64,000 nucleotides of DNA from Coenobita brevimanus (GCA_032717465.1 CM064713.1:7363001-7427000), one strand, 5' to 3'. Shown: positions 1-9,629, counted from the stretch's first letter. The notes: generated by a model not told the origin, from the letters alone. Translations and numbers: made by a program.

Positions 1-1758
1 CTACGACAGAAGAGATTCACTTCAGTCACTGTTGGCCCTTGTTTCCTGGGCTTAACACAAGAGGCGCCCGGGGGTGGGAGGGGGCTCTACTGGGGAGCCC
101 TCCTGTAGGAGACAGTGGACTAACCATAGGGGTGTCACTGCCCAGGGTTCCTTAGTCAGGGGGGTGTAAGGAGGCTCTCCCGTTTTGGGGCCTCGACCTG
201 AGAGGCCCTCGTGTTGGCGCCTCATCGGTGGGGTGCAGGGAGGCCCTCTGAACTGGGGTCCTTGACCTGAAGGGTGGCCCTCAGAACTGGGGCTGAACAG
301 CTGCAGGAGGCGGGCCTGTCGCCTTGTCTTCCGGGCGGAGAGTCATGTGGGAGTAGAGTCCAAGTGGCCTGACTCTGGGGTCCGCCGGCCCGGTCTAGGG
401 GCCTGGGTGCTGCTGTCGCCTTTAGGGAAGGGCACCGTCAGGGGCAGACTGCGGCACATCTTCTTTCTGGCATCCGTCAGAGACCGGGACCGACTAGGTG
501 TAGGCGGCATGGCCGACACAGGGCCGCGCCACCACTCCGGTAGTACCTCGGGGGAACCACACCTGGAGGGAGTAAGAGAGGGGCGTCCCACGCAGCTGAG
601 AGGTGAAAGACCGGCCGCACAAGGGACCTCCTTCTCCAGGAGGACCTCAAAGATCACAGATGAAGGACATACAGTGGCCGATCCTTCCCCCACACGTACA
701 GTGGCCGATGTGGCGGCTTCTTGATCTCCAGGGTCCACAGCTGAAGGGCTTACAGTGGCCGACCCTTTCCTCACACGTACAGTGGCCGATGTGGCGGTGC
801 TGCTCCCGAAGGAGGAAGAGGCAGATCAGGGGCGCAAAGAGGCTACACCCTCGCGGCATGTACAGTGGCCGATACCGCGGGTCTGCCTGCCCCACGGGAA
901 GTAACAGAAGGACGTACAGTGGCCGATCCTTCCTCCACACGTACAGTGGCCGATGTGGCGGTGTTACTCCCGTAGGAGGAAGAGGTAGTGGATGAGGGGC
1001 GTACAGTGGCCGAACCCTTCCCGATACGTACAGTGGCTGATATCGCAGTTCCACTCCTGGTTCCTTTTCCAACCGGAGTGCGCTCAATAACTGACACTCT
1101 GGAGGTAGTACTCCTGTAAGAGAAGGAGGTAGTGGATGAGGGGCGTACAGTGGTCGAACCCTCCCCGACACGTACAGTGGCTGATATCGTGGTTCCACTC
1201 CTCTCTCTGTCAGTCGGAGTGCGCTCAATAGCTGACACTCCGAGGCCTTTGCCAATCGGAGTGCACTCAATAGCTGACACTCTGAGGCCTTTGCCAGTTG
1301 GAGTGTGCTCAATAGCTGACACTCCGAGGCCTTGTCCAGATGTGGCTGTAGCTGAAGGGCGTACAGTGGCCAAACCTTCCCCCACACATACAGTGGCCGA
1401 TGTGGCGGCGCTACAGGGGGAAAGCAACTGAGGGGCGTACAGTGGACGAACCCTTGCCGGCATATACTGAGGCCGTACCGCGGTGTTGCTTGGGACTGAC
1501 TCTGGCTCAGTCCCACCCCGAACTTGGTGAGTGCTGTCCCGCCCACGGGGTCGTGTCTTCCGCTGGCGTAGTTTCCTTCGGGGCGGTTGAGGGGTAGAGG
1601 GATTCAGGACAGGGGGGCACCAATGTCCTTCTTGCCCCGGGTTGACCTCTCGGTGACCTGGCCCTTCGTGGTGTCCTCCTGGGGTGGTGGTGAGGCGGCA
1701 GCTTGGTGGTAGGATGGGGGGTGGTGGGGTGGCCGGTTCGGCGGCGGCAGGTATTTCA
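1..1758 (-). repeat. GypA-1 3' LTR, left part missing
   Basis: It matches 7255-8910 over their shared part. It ends at 1758, next to the purine-rich tract at about 1759-1772 (minus strand). By comparison with GypB and GypC the LTR should start TAAAATG on the minus strand; here the start reads TGAAATA. The end near the hairpin lies outside the window. A dense repeat array fills 661-1470 and a long minus-strand frame stays open through it down to 843. Confidence 0.88.
661..1470. repeat. TACAGTGG tandem array inside the LTR
   Basis: The word TACAGTGG occurs about 14 times, mostly as CGTACAGTGGCCGAT. Neighbouring copies are often 27 bp apart. A second array at about 1075-1335 repeats a 42-bp unit containing GCTCAATAGCTGACACTC. 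Both spacings are multiples of three. On the minus strand they encode repeats such as SATVRVGEG and a 14-residue unit with VSAIERTPTGK. The same array is seen in the LTRs at 8531-8905 and 37140-37735, but not in GypB or GypC. Confidence 0.85.
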
Positions 1759-3656
1759 CCACCTTCCGCAGTGGAGAAGTCACGGCCCCGTGACTGGAGG
1801 TGGTATGTTGTGGTAGTAGTGGTCTGGTGGGTCGGTGTGAGATAGTTGAGGAGGCTGGTCCAATGGTGGGTGGTAAGGTTCGGCTCCTGGTGGGGGCTGA
1901 GGGTGAGGTGTAGGGACGATGGTCGGGTGGTGTGCTGTAGAAGCCGGAGAAGCTGGTGCATCGCCCGTATCCTGATGCTAGGGCGGTCGGGAGGGCACCA
2001 TGTTACCCTTTCGATCTTCATTTCGGGTGATGGTGTTCGGTGTAAGGGCAGAAGCTGTATGCTGGCGTGTGAGGAGATCTTGGGATTTATATGGGGGATG
2101 GTTGGGTGGGAGGAGCATTTTCCTTTGGGGAATTGGGATTTGGGGAGTTTCCATCTTGCCTGGTGGAGGAGTAGGGTGATGGGGATGGTGTCTGGGGGGA
2201 GGTTAGCACGTGGTGGGGAATGGGGAGCAGGGTGGGGTGGAGATGGGGGTGTTGGGGTGTATCTAGATGGTGGGCGGGACAGGCGTCCTGATCTGGTGGT
2301 TGTGGTGGTGAGGGTGGGTGTGGGTGGTGAGGGTGGTTGGACATGTGGTGGTGTTGGGGTGTGATTCCGGGTGGCGGCGGACGTGGGCGGGGGTGTGGTG
2401 CGTCGTGTGTAATGAGAATGGTCAGTGGGTAAAGGGGGGCAGTAGTGGTGGTGTGGGTGATGCGTGTGAGAGGTGGTGTGGGCGCACGTGGTGGGCTGGA
2501 GGGCGGTGTGGCGGCAGGTGTAGTGCATGGGGTAGGGTGAGGGGAGTGGGAGGTAGGATATGGTGGTTGGGAAATGTGCTGGTTGGGTGGGAGTGGGTGG
2601 GGTGGAGGGTGCCGTGGGTGGTGTTGGAGACGGGCGTGGAGGAGACAGTGGAGTGGGCGTAGGAGAGGGATGGAGAATGGGTGGTGGTGGGGGATCGGGG
2701 TCAGGGGAAGTGGGTGGTGCATCAGGGGCTGGGGTGGGGGGTGGTGGCGTGACTGTAGGAGGGGTGGAGGGGGATGGGGAGGAGTAGGAGTAGGAGTCCG
2801 GGGGGTAATTCTCAGAAGACGCTGCAGTGGTAGGTGTGCGGCGGGTGGTGTTTGGCGCACGGGAGAGTGTGGGGTCATTGTTGGAGGGTGGGAAAGGACG
2901 CAAGTGTCTGTTTCTGTAGGTCCGTGGTTGGCCCTCATTGTTAATCGTGACTTGATAGGGGTTAGGGACTTTGATGATGGTGAAGGGCCCATCAAAACGG
3001 GGGGAGGTCTTGGTGGAGGTAGGCAGGCATGCTATGATGATGGAATCTCCCGGCTTGTAGGGGTTGGTGGGGTTAGTGTTGGGCTGCAGGTCTTGTTGTG
3101 CTTGAAGGTGCTGGAGGCGTCGTTTGAGGTGGTGTAGGGGGTTGGTGGTGGAGGGTGTGGTGGGAGGTTGTAGGTGGTGACGGAGGGGTAGGAGGAGTGG
3201 GGCTTCCCCCAAAACTCGCTCGTGGGGGGTGATGCCGTCCTCTCTGGGGCACGTGTTCAAGCCCCATTGCACGATTTTGACTTGCGCCGGCCAGTCGTCA
3301 TTTCCAGTTTGTATGACTCTTCTCCTTACTTGATTTAGGAAGGATCTATGACTCCTCTCGCAGAAGCTGTTTTCCTGTGGCCAGTATGAGGATGAATGGG
3401 AGATGCGATAGCCAAATATTGATGTGAGTTCCTCCCAGATTTTTCCCGTAAATTCCGGTGCGTCGTCTGAATGTAAGGCCTGTGGGATTCCGAAATAAGG
3501 GAAGACGTGGCGGACTAGGGCGTCACCAACTGAAAAGACATTGTGTTCTTTAGCGGGGCAGGCGATGAGGAATTTAGAGTAAACGTCCACGAAGGTGATG
3601 ATATACTTGTACCCCGCTTTAGGTGTGAGGGGGCTGACGACATAGAGAGAGAGCAA
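843..3656 (-). CDS. Integrase core, Pro-rich tail and LTR-encoded extension (GypA-1)
   Basis: One open frame of 937 codons, part of pol. It begins inside the integrase catalytic core: second Asp in HSDDAPEF, catalytic Glu in FCERSHRS. The first catalytic Asp of the other copies (SLDVVSP) is Tyr here (SLYVVSP), so the enzyme is probably dead. A GPF-type C-terminal motif follows (RFDGPFTIIKV). Then come about 270 residues rich in Pro, Thr and His, and a conserved tail ending in SRGRDF-AEGG. The codons for AEGG lie in the polypurine tract. The frame continues at 1758 into the LTR and through its repeats to a stop at 843, where a 2-base loss relative to the other LTR shifts the frame. The true start lies upstream, in the disrupted part of pol. 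Confidence 0.75.
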   Translation of the reverse strand: MLSLYVVSPLTPKAGYKYIITFVDVYSKFLIACPAKEHNVFSVGDALVRHVFPYFGIPQALHSDDAPEFTGKIWEELTSIFGYRISHSSSYWPQENSFCERSHRSFLNQVRRRVIQTGNDDWPAQVKIVQWGLNTCPREDGITPHERVLGEAPLLLPLRHHLQPPTTPSTTNPLHHLKRRLQHLQAQQDLQPNTNPTNPYKPGDSIIIACLPTSTKTSPRFDGPFTIIKVPNPYQVTINNEGQPRTYRNRHLRPFPPSNNDPTLSRAPNTTRRTPTTAASSENYPPDSYSYSSPSPSTPPTVTPPPPTPAPDAPPTSPDPDPPPPPILHPSPTPTPLSPPRPSPTPPTAPSTPPTPTQPAHFPTTISYLPLPSPYPMHYTCRHTALQPTTCAHTTSHTHHPHHHYCPPLPTDHSHYTRRTTPPPTSAATRNHTPTPPHVQPPSPPTPTLTTTTTRSGRLSRPPSRYTPTPPSPPHPAPHSPPRANLPPDTIPITLLLHQARWKLPKSQFPKGKCSSHPTIPHINPKISSHASIQLLPLHRTPSPEMKIERVTWCPPDRPSIRIRAMHQLLRLLQHTTRPSSLHLTLSPHQEPNLTTHHWTSLLNYLTPTHQTTTTTTYHLQSRGRDFSTAEGGEIPAAAEPATPPPPILPPSCRLTTTPGGHHEGPGHREVNPGQEGHWCPPVLNPSTPQPPRRKLRQRKTRPRGRDSTHQVRGGTEPESVPSNTAVRPQYMPARVRPLYAPQLLSPCSAATSATVCVGEGLATVRPSATATSGQGLGVSAIEHTPTGKGLRVSAIECTPIGKGLGVSAIERTPTDRERSGTTISATVRVGEGSTTVRPSSTTSFSYRSTTSRVSVIERTPVGKGTRSGTAISATVRIGKGSATVRPSSTTSSSYGSNTATSATVRVEEGSATVRPSVTSRGAGRPAVSATVHAARV

Positions 3657-6294
3657 TTGCCATGGTTTTAGTGTGGGTAGTTTCCCTGCTGGGCCGGGTG
3701 TGCGAGTGATGTCTTAGCCCAAGGCATAGGCACGGCATGCTTGGACAATGCTTTTGGCGATGGTGGAGGGGTTAGAGATCCAATATATATAGTTGAAAAC
3801 TTGTAAAAGTTTCTTTGTCCCGAGGTGGATGCCATTGTTGGCGTGGAGGTGCAGCATTGCTTCATGGGCGGCGGTCAGGTCGAGGATGATATGGCCGTCT
3901 GAGTTGAACAGGTGATCGCCGTGCTGGTGTAATTTGGCGAATGTGCGCTGCGAAATCCAGGTGGGGCATTGTTTATCCCGCCACATCTGAATGAGGTCCG
4001 GTTTGGGGCATACGGCATTGATGAGTAGGCAGGAAAGGGCGTCAGTGTTGGTGTGTAGTTTGCCAGGCCGATAGGATATTTAGAAGTCGAATTCTTCTAA
4101 CGCTTCTCGCCACCGGATGAGTTGGGCATTGTTAGTATTGGACTGGCGTAGCCACTGCAGGAATTGGTGGTCGGTGATGATGACTACGTGTGTGCCAAAG
4201 ATGTATGACCGGAGGTAGTCAAGCGCCCAGATGATTCCGAGGCATTCGCGTTTGGTGGCCACGTAATTACGTTCGGCCTGATTCAGGGTGTGGCTGGCGC
4301 AGGTGACGATGTGTTCGTGCCCATCCTGCACTTGAGCAAGAACAGCCCCTATGGCAATGAGGGAGACGTCGGTGTACAGACGAAAAGGGAGGTTGTAGTC
4401 TGGAAAGGCAACGATGGGGGCTGAGATGAGTTTTGACTTGAGGTTGTTAAATGCGGCTTTCCTTTCCTCAGTCCATGTGAATGGTTTGCCTTTCTATGTC
4501 AGGTCATGGAGTGGCTTTGCAATATCGGCGACGCCTTTCACGAAATGCCTATAATATGAAGTCAGGCCTAGGAAGGCACGGGTTTCGAGGACATCTTTCG
4601 GTAGGGGGATGTCTGCTATTGCATGTAGTTTTTCTGGGTCAGGTGAGATGCCCTTGGCTCCGATCACGTGTCCTAGGAAGGAGACGGATCGCTCGGCTAG
4701 GACGCATTTGGAGGGCTTGAGTTTTAGTCCAGCCTGGCGTATACGTAGGAAAACTTGCTTGAGGTGGTGTAGATGGTCGGCCCAGGTGCGACTGAAAACA
4801 ATGACGTCGTCGAGATATGCCAGGCAGACTTCCCAGGTTAGGTCGCCTAGTACAGACTCCATGAGTCGGGAGAATGTAGCTTGGGCGTTGCAGAGTCCGA
4901 AAAGAAGGACGTTGAACTCGTAATGTTTGCCGTTTGAGGTGGAGAAAGCGGTCTTCTGCTTGACCCCTGGATGGACAGGGACTTGCCAGTAACCTGACTG
5001 TAGGTCTAGTGTGGAGAGCCAGGTTGAGCCGTGTAGGGAGTCGAGGGATTCGTCGATTCTAGGGAGAGGCGTGGCGTCCTTGGTGGTGACATCGTTGAGT
5101 TTGCAGTAATCCACACAGAACCGCACTGTTCCGTCTTGCTTTCTAACTAGTACGACGGGGGAGGACCATGGGCTATTTGATTTGGAAAGACCCCAGCATC
5201 AAGCACGTACTGGACCTGCCGGTCTTCCTCTGCCCGTTGTTTAGGGTTTTTGCAGTGTGATGGTTGGAGAATGGGTGGTCCGGTTGTGTGGATCTCATGG
5301 CTGAGGTAAGTCGTGTGGCCGATGTCTGCAGGGCCAGATGAGAAGAGGTCTTGGAAGTCCAGGAGTAATCGTTAGAAGCTGTTGGTCTGGGAGGTAGATA
5401 GATGTGGAGGGAGAGGAGGCAGGGTGGGGTGATTGGAGGGCGGTGTTGTACAAGGCTCAGCTTCTTCCATGTCGCCTACAATTAGTCCTCGAGGTAGGGT
5501 AAGGGGTGTGGCGGCGAGGTTAGCGACACAGACAGTTCGGATGTGGGGGGGAGAAAAGTCGGGGACACTAAACACGATGACAGGGGTCCAGTTGGTAGGG
5601 CGGGAGAGAAAAGGACGGAGGTACCGGAGGGTCTGTTCAGTTCTAACCAAGCCTCGTGGTGGGGTGGAATCGTGATAGTGGAGGCGATAGCGACAGGGAA
5701 AGTTGGAGAGTGAGGTTGAATTGGCTGGGTGGAAGAAGGGGGTGGTGATTGAGGGGGTGAGGTGTGAGGTGATAATGGAGTGGAGTTGCATGTGCAGATG
5801 GGTTGGGGAGGATGACTGTCAGGGGGAGGTGGTTTGTATGTGTTGTGTTGATGAGTGGTGATTTTTTTTTTTCTCCTGGGGGCGTGGGGGCTGGACTGAA
5901 GAGGAGTTGGCGCTGGTGGCAGTCGATGGTGGTGTGTAGTTTTTGGAGGAGGTCCAGCCCCAGGTAGCCATTGTATGCACGACAGGTGGAGTCGAAGATG
6001 ATGAAGGGATGAATGGTGGATGCTTTTTGGTGTGTTTCGGTCCGCAGGGCCCGAGTTTCCCCACGGATAGGTAGTGGGCCATCCCCTGCATCTACAAGAT
6101 TGGCTGAGGTGGGGAGAAGGGGACTGAAGGTGGAGTTTTGCGGGAGTAGAAGTGCGAATACAGGGATGACCTGGCAGCTCCTGTGTCCACCAGTAATCTA
6201 GCCTTGACCCCGTTCAGGTGTATTTTGTCATAGACTGGGGGTCTGTACTTGTGTGAAGTGGCCTCCGCCACCGTGGGGAGGTGCGGGGGCGGAC
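3657..6294 (-). pseudogene. pol: Pol of GypA-1: protease, RT, RNase H, integrase zinc region
   Basis: Disrupted pol polyprotein in the -1 frame relative to gag. Protease: LLVDTGAARS and the later LGLDLL near 6200-5950. A frameshift near 5800 separates it from the section with TPLTLPRGL. Reverse transcriptase is open at 5126-4494 and contains LAYLDDVIVF. An amber codon at about 4491-4495 (after KPLHDLT) ends that piece. RNase H residues (GAVLAQVQDG, TKRECLGIIWALDYL, ITDHQ) lie at 4331-4080. The integrase zinc region at 3986-3714 has two His but only one clear Cys (QACRAYALG), as in the other copies. Further stops lie near 4080 and 3714. The family is clear; the copy is dead. Confidence 0.88.
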
Positions 6295-6306
6295 CTAAAA
6301 ATCCAT
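6270..6306 (-). promoter_or_regulatory. Probable -1 frameshift signal between gag and pol (GypA-1)
   Basis: Gag ends ATG GAT TTT TAG on the minus strand, so five Ts run into the stop codon. Pol is open in the -1 frame from this point (TTA GGT and on). Five bases after TTTTTA a GC-rich inverted repeat begins (GCCCCCGCACC paired with GGTGGCGGAGGC). The same arrangement occurs at 34620-34657 and 55678-55714. The T-run is not a textbook heptamer because the zero-frame A-site codon is the stop. Confidence 0.5.
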
Positions 6307-7203
6307 CGGCTGCGGGTTGTTGTCTTCGTCGGGCTGCTCGTCGCCGGGTTCAGGGTCGATGATGGGTGAAGCGTCGTCCTGTGGAACGTCGTCCTCTAGG
6401 GATGAGACTTTCCTGCGCCCCTGATTGAAGGTCCTGCGTCGGTTCGTCTTTTGCTGTTCCCTGATGTCATGCAGGGGGCAGGTACGACTGTAGGCAGTAA
6501 ATTCCCAGAGGTTAATAGAGATGAGGTTGGAATTTTCCCCAGGGTTGGGGCGTTTTCTCCGTGGGTGAGCCCTCGGGACGGTGATGGACGGCTCCGTGGT
6601 GGGTTGGGTGGGCTGAATGGGCGGTGTCCTTGCCTTGGGTAGTTGTGATTTGGTGGTGGGGAATTTGCTCACCGCGTGAATAGGTTGTGGCGTAGGACGG
6701 GTGGCGAGGAGCTGTCGGACGAGTTGCAGGTCACGATCCATGTCGCCTGAGAGATCGTAAATGGTGAAGTGTTCCCGTATTGAGCTCGGGAAGATCCTTA
6801 GCAGGGTGTTCAAAGTGTGTTGATTCCGTGTTGCAGTGGTAGCTTCGGGATAGGCGGTGCTGACGAGGCGCCTAGCCTGAACGAAAGTGTCGTCGAGGCA
6901 GCCGTCATAGGTGAGGGCGTCGAGCTGTGAGAGGGCGACCACTCTGCCCAGTGAAGGCGTCACTGTCTGCTTTGTAATGTGCGAAAATTGGTCCCAAGTC
7001 AAGTCGGGGACGATTTTCGTGGCTATAGTAGCAATTATTTTGCCCAGGTTGGGTAGTGTGACAGCTATTTCCTCTCTGTCCGTGTCAAACCCAATGTCTA
7101 GGAGGGGTTTTACCATATCAAAGTAAACATCTATGTCATATTGTTCAGGATTGAACTTCGGCAATTGGATGTGAGGTGTGGCTGCCATTGTGCAGGTTTC
7201 CAT
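6295..7203 (-). CDS. gag: Gag-like protein of GypA-1
   Basis: 302-codon intact frame, first gene of the element, starting at METCTMAA about 50 bases after the primer binding site. A second in-frame ATG follows five codons later and matches the only ATG in the GypB copy, so either may be used. The N-terminal half (HIQLPKFNPEQYDIDVYFDM, then SQLDALTYDG and LRIFPSSIREHFTIYD) is conserved with GypB gag. The middle is Pro/Thr-rich; the C-terminus is acidic (EPGDEQPDEDN). There is no CCHC zinc knuckle, only a CSRTCPLHD stretch. It should assemble the particle and bind RNA by basic residues. The stop overlaps the proposed frameshift site. Confidence 0.85.
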   Translation of the reverse strand: METCTMAATPHIQLPKFNPEQYDIDVYFDMVKPLLDIGFDTDREEIAVTLPNLGKIIATIATKIVPDLTWDQFSHITKQTVTPSLGRVVALSQLDALTYDGCLDDTFVQARRLVSTAYPEATTATRNQHTLNTLLRIFPSSIREHFTIYDLSGDMDRDLQLVRQLLATRPTPQPIHAVSKFPTTKSQLPKARTPPIQPTQPTTEPSITVPRAHPRRKRPNPGENSNLISINLWEFTAYSRTCPLHDIREQQKTNRRRTFNQGRRKVSSLEDDVPQDDASPIIDPEPGDEQPDEDNNPQPMDF

Positions 7204-7235
7204 TTTGTGTTCCTCCGTGCTTTATTCGGATCCAG

Positions 7236-7253
7236 AACCACAGCTGGCCACCA
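7236..7253 (-). other. Primer binding site of GypA-1
   Basis: On the minus strand the LTR ends in ATAACA. After one base it is followed by TGGTGGCCAGC, a TGG start complementary to the CCA end of a tRNA. The corresponding sites are 35835-35852 (TGGTGGCCAGCGG) and 56633-56650 (TGGTGGCAAGCGG). I could not assign the tRNA species. Confidence 0.6.
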
Positions 7254-7265
7254 GTGTTATGCGGG

Positions 7266-7299
7266 GCGTTTTTAGCTCAACTTCTCGGACTAAAAACGC
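7266..7299. other. Conserved LTR-end hairpin
   Basis: Perfect 10-bp inverted repeat GCGTTTTTAG / CTAAAAACGC with a 14-base loop, close to the end of the LTR. Equivalent stems with different bases occur at 35860-35899, 49184-49217, 56661-56694 and 61130-61165. Confidence 0.75.
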
Positions 7300-7967
7300 T
7301 TGCAACTGAGCGGGGTCCTCTTTCCGACCGGAAATAAAACACTTACAAAGGAACAGGGCATAAAAACTAGGCAGTACACCTTAACACATCTATTGGCTTA
7401 TTTCAATACACTGTTACAATACAAACAAAGAGTTACAGGATATGACGTAGACAGGTTTACAGAGATAGCTTCCCAATAATATGTATCACACACAGCACAG
7501 GCAGAGAGTAGAGTTTTGTAGTTATATCTCGATGGTGAGTTTTAAGTTCTATATACCCGTATTGTGTCTATAGGCAAAATTAGTATTTAATAATCTCAAC
7601 CGAATGCACTATAGGTGGAGAGGGCCTGGGGTCAAGAGAGTAAATATTACTATACTTGATCAGAGCGCAAGTCGCGACACTCGAGGAAGTTACTTAGTTG
7701 AGGGGACACTGTTCACAGACATTTGGTTTTTCCTCACGCTCAGGCTCTATGTCCGTGTTCACTAGTCTTTTCTATTTGCCTGGGTATTTATCTCACAGTG
7801 TGTTACTGATATTATTTTGGCCTCACTCTTTCACTGTCACTGTTCACTCCTGTCTCTGTGGTTTTTTACAACACAAGAGATACACTTCAGTCACTGTTGG
7901 CCCTTGTTTCCTGGGCTTAACACAAGAGGCGCCCGGGCGTGGGAGGGGGCTCTACTGGGGAGCCCTC

Positions 7968-8910
7968 CTATAGGAGACAGTGGACTACCTGTAGGGGTGT
8001 CACTGCCCAGGGTTCCTTCATCAGGGGGGTGCAGGGAGGCTCTCCCGTTTCGGGGCCTCGACCTGAGAGGCCCTCGTGTTGGCGCCTCGTCGGTGGGGTG
8101 CAGGGAGGCCCTCTGAACTGGGGTCCTCGACCTGAAGGGCGACCATCGGGACTGGAGCCGAACAGCTGCAGGAGGCGGGCCTGTCGCCTCTTCTTCCGGG
8201 AGGAGAGTCGTGGGGGAGTAGAGTCCAAGTGGTCTGACTCTTGGGCCCGCCGGCCCGGTCTAGTGGCCTGGGTGCTGCTGTTGCCTTTAGGGAAGGGCGC
8301 CATCAGGGGCAGACTGCAGCACCTCTTCTTTCTGGCGTCCGTCAGAGACCGGGACCAACCAGGTGTAGGCGGCAGGGCCAACACAGTGCCGCACCACCAC
8401 TCCGGTAGTACTTCAAGGGAACCACACCTGGAGGGAGTAAGAGAGGGGCATCTCACGCAGCTGAGAGGTGAAAGGCCGGCCGTGCAAGGGACCTCCTTCT
8501 CCAGGAGGACCTCAGAGATCACAGATGAAGGACGTACAGTGGCCGATCCTTCCCCCACACGTACAGTGGCCGATGTGACGGCTCTGTGATCTGCAGGGTT
8601 CACAGCTGAAGGGCGTACAGTGGCCGACCCTTCCCCCACACATACAGTGGCCGATGTGGCGGTGCTGCTCCCGAAGGAGGAAGAGGCAGATAAGGGGCGC
8701 ACAGAGGCTACACCCTCCCCGGCACGTACAGTGACCGAAACCGTGGGTCTGCCTGCCCCACGGGATGTAACAGAAGGATGTACAGTGGCCGATCCTTCCC
8801 CCACATGTACAGTGGCCGATGTGGCAGTGTTACTCCCGTAGGAAGAAAAGGTAGTGGATGAGGGGCATACAGTGGCCGAACCCTCCCCGTTACGTACAGT
8901 GGCCGATATC
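7968..8910 (-). CDS. LTR-encoded proline/arginine-rich protein (GypA-1 5' LTR), N-terminus missing
   Basis: Frame of about 314 codons open from the LINE junction to a stop after VVHCLL. It carries several ATV-VGEGSATV repeats, then a section with LSPLSCVRCPSLTPSRCGS and SRSLTDARKK. A basic motif follows (SRKKRRQARLLQLFGSSP), then two copies of a GRGP-EPPCTP unit. GypA-2 (36528-36914) has the same C-terminal peptides, and GypC ends at the same RRQARLL-LFG motif. Function unknown; basic patches of this kind can bind RNA or act in nuclear import. It may simply be the C-terminal end of pol read into the LTR. Confidence 0.5.
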
Positions 8911-9155
8911 ACTGTAGCACCAGTCGAGCAGGGCAGTACTCCCGAGGTGGATGGAAAGCTGATGAGAGTGCTGGAGCTCCCGTTTCATCAGCCCTCAGGA
9001 CTAGTTCCTGACCATCCCCCTTTGCTGAATTTTTTCAGTGTCTCAGTTACACAGAGAGTAGGCCAGCATGCTCTCCAGTACAAATTTCTCTAACTATCTA
9101 CACCAAACTACATGCACAGTACACACTACACTTCCTTTTCCAAAAGTCAAAAATT

Positions 9156-9629
9156 ATGGCGTCTCATCACCAAGCCTCGGAGTCCCCAAGGGGGGGGGAA
9201 ATGCCCCTACCATCCGCCCCTCTCCTGGTGATGACTCGAGGTGCCTGGAACCACTGTCTGACTCTTCTTCTTCATTTCTGCAACATTCGCGGCCTTTCCT
9301 CTAACTTTCGCTCTGTTGGGCACCACCTCTCCTCCTCTAAACCTCACCTTCTTTTTCTAACGGAGACTCAGCTGTCTGAGGCAACTGACAGCAAACCCTT
9401 TTCTGTATCCTCCTACTTTCTCTATACTCATTTCAAAGCCAAAGGTGGCTGTTGTGTACATATACGCAACGACTTATCTTGCTCTCGTGTTCCTGAGCTC
9501 GATTCTTCTGAATTCTCTACACTCTGGCTTCGGCTTTCCTGTCATTCTCTGACTAAATATATCTGTGCTGTTTACTTATCCCCTAATTCTACTGACTATC
9601 AAAAATTCTTTGACTATCTTACCTCTGCG
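9156..9629 (+). pseudogene. Jk-1 endonuclease, N-terminal part
   Basis: Starts at an ATG (MASHHQASESP) matching the Jk-2 start. The endonuclease begins near LHFCNIRGLSSNF; the catalytic Glu lies in [10 protein letters not shown] frame change relative to Jk-2 occurs in the first 30 codons around a run of G. The gene is then cut by RTE-1, so the Asp/Asn (GDFNV) and part of the core are missing. The enzyme would nick target DNA to prime reverse transcription. Confidence 0.8.

Larger units (their letters stand above)
1..8910 (-). mobile_element. GypA-1, Ty3/gypsy LTR retrotransposon
   Basis: Element in minus orientation. The order read on the minus strand is 5' LTR (8910-7255), gag, protease, reverse transcriptase, RNase H, integrase, proline-rich tail, 3' LTR (1758-1). 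RNase H before integrase is the Ty3/gypsy order. The 3' LTR runs off the window, so that end and the target duplication are not visible. The 5' LTR is cut at 8910, where Jk-1 begins. Gag is intact; pol carries several frameshifts and stops, so the copy cannot move by itself. The same subfamily is present as GypA-2 at 30200-38007. Confidence 0.9.
7255..8910 (-). repeat. GypA-1 5' LTR, cut by Jk-1
   Basis: Begins on the plus strand with TGTTATGC (minus end GCATAACA) and matches the left LTR from about 7870 on. The minus strand is open from 8910 to 7968 (314 codons) and carries the SATVRVGEG repeats and the RKKRRQARLLQLF motif. A hairpin lies at 7266-7299. The start of the LTR is lost because Jk-1 begins at 8911. 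Confidence 0.88.

Noticed and set aside
661..1470. CRISPR-like spaced repeats
   Set aside because: Repeats of about 15 bases with related, not unique, spacers, inside a eukaryotic LTR. No cas genes.
347..1597. Plus-strand frames across the LTR repeats
   Set aside because: The repeat array is open on both strands because of its composition. Only the minus (sense) frame has ends conserved in other subfamilies.
1846..3137. Several plus-strand frames rich in Gly, Val, Trp and Arg
   Set aside because: They are the reverse of the Pro/His-rich minus-strand tail of pol; similar shadows occur at 30236-31494 and 51559-52393.
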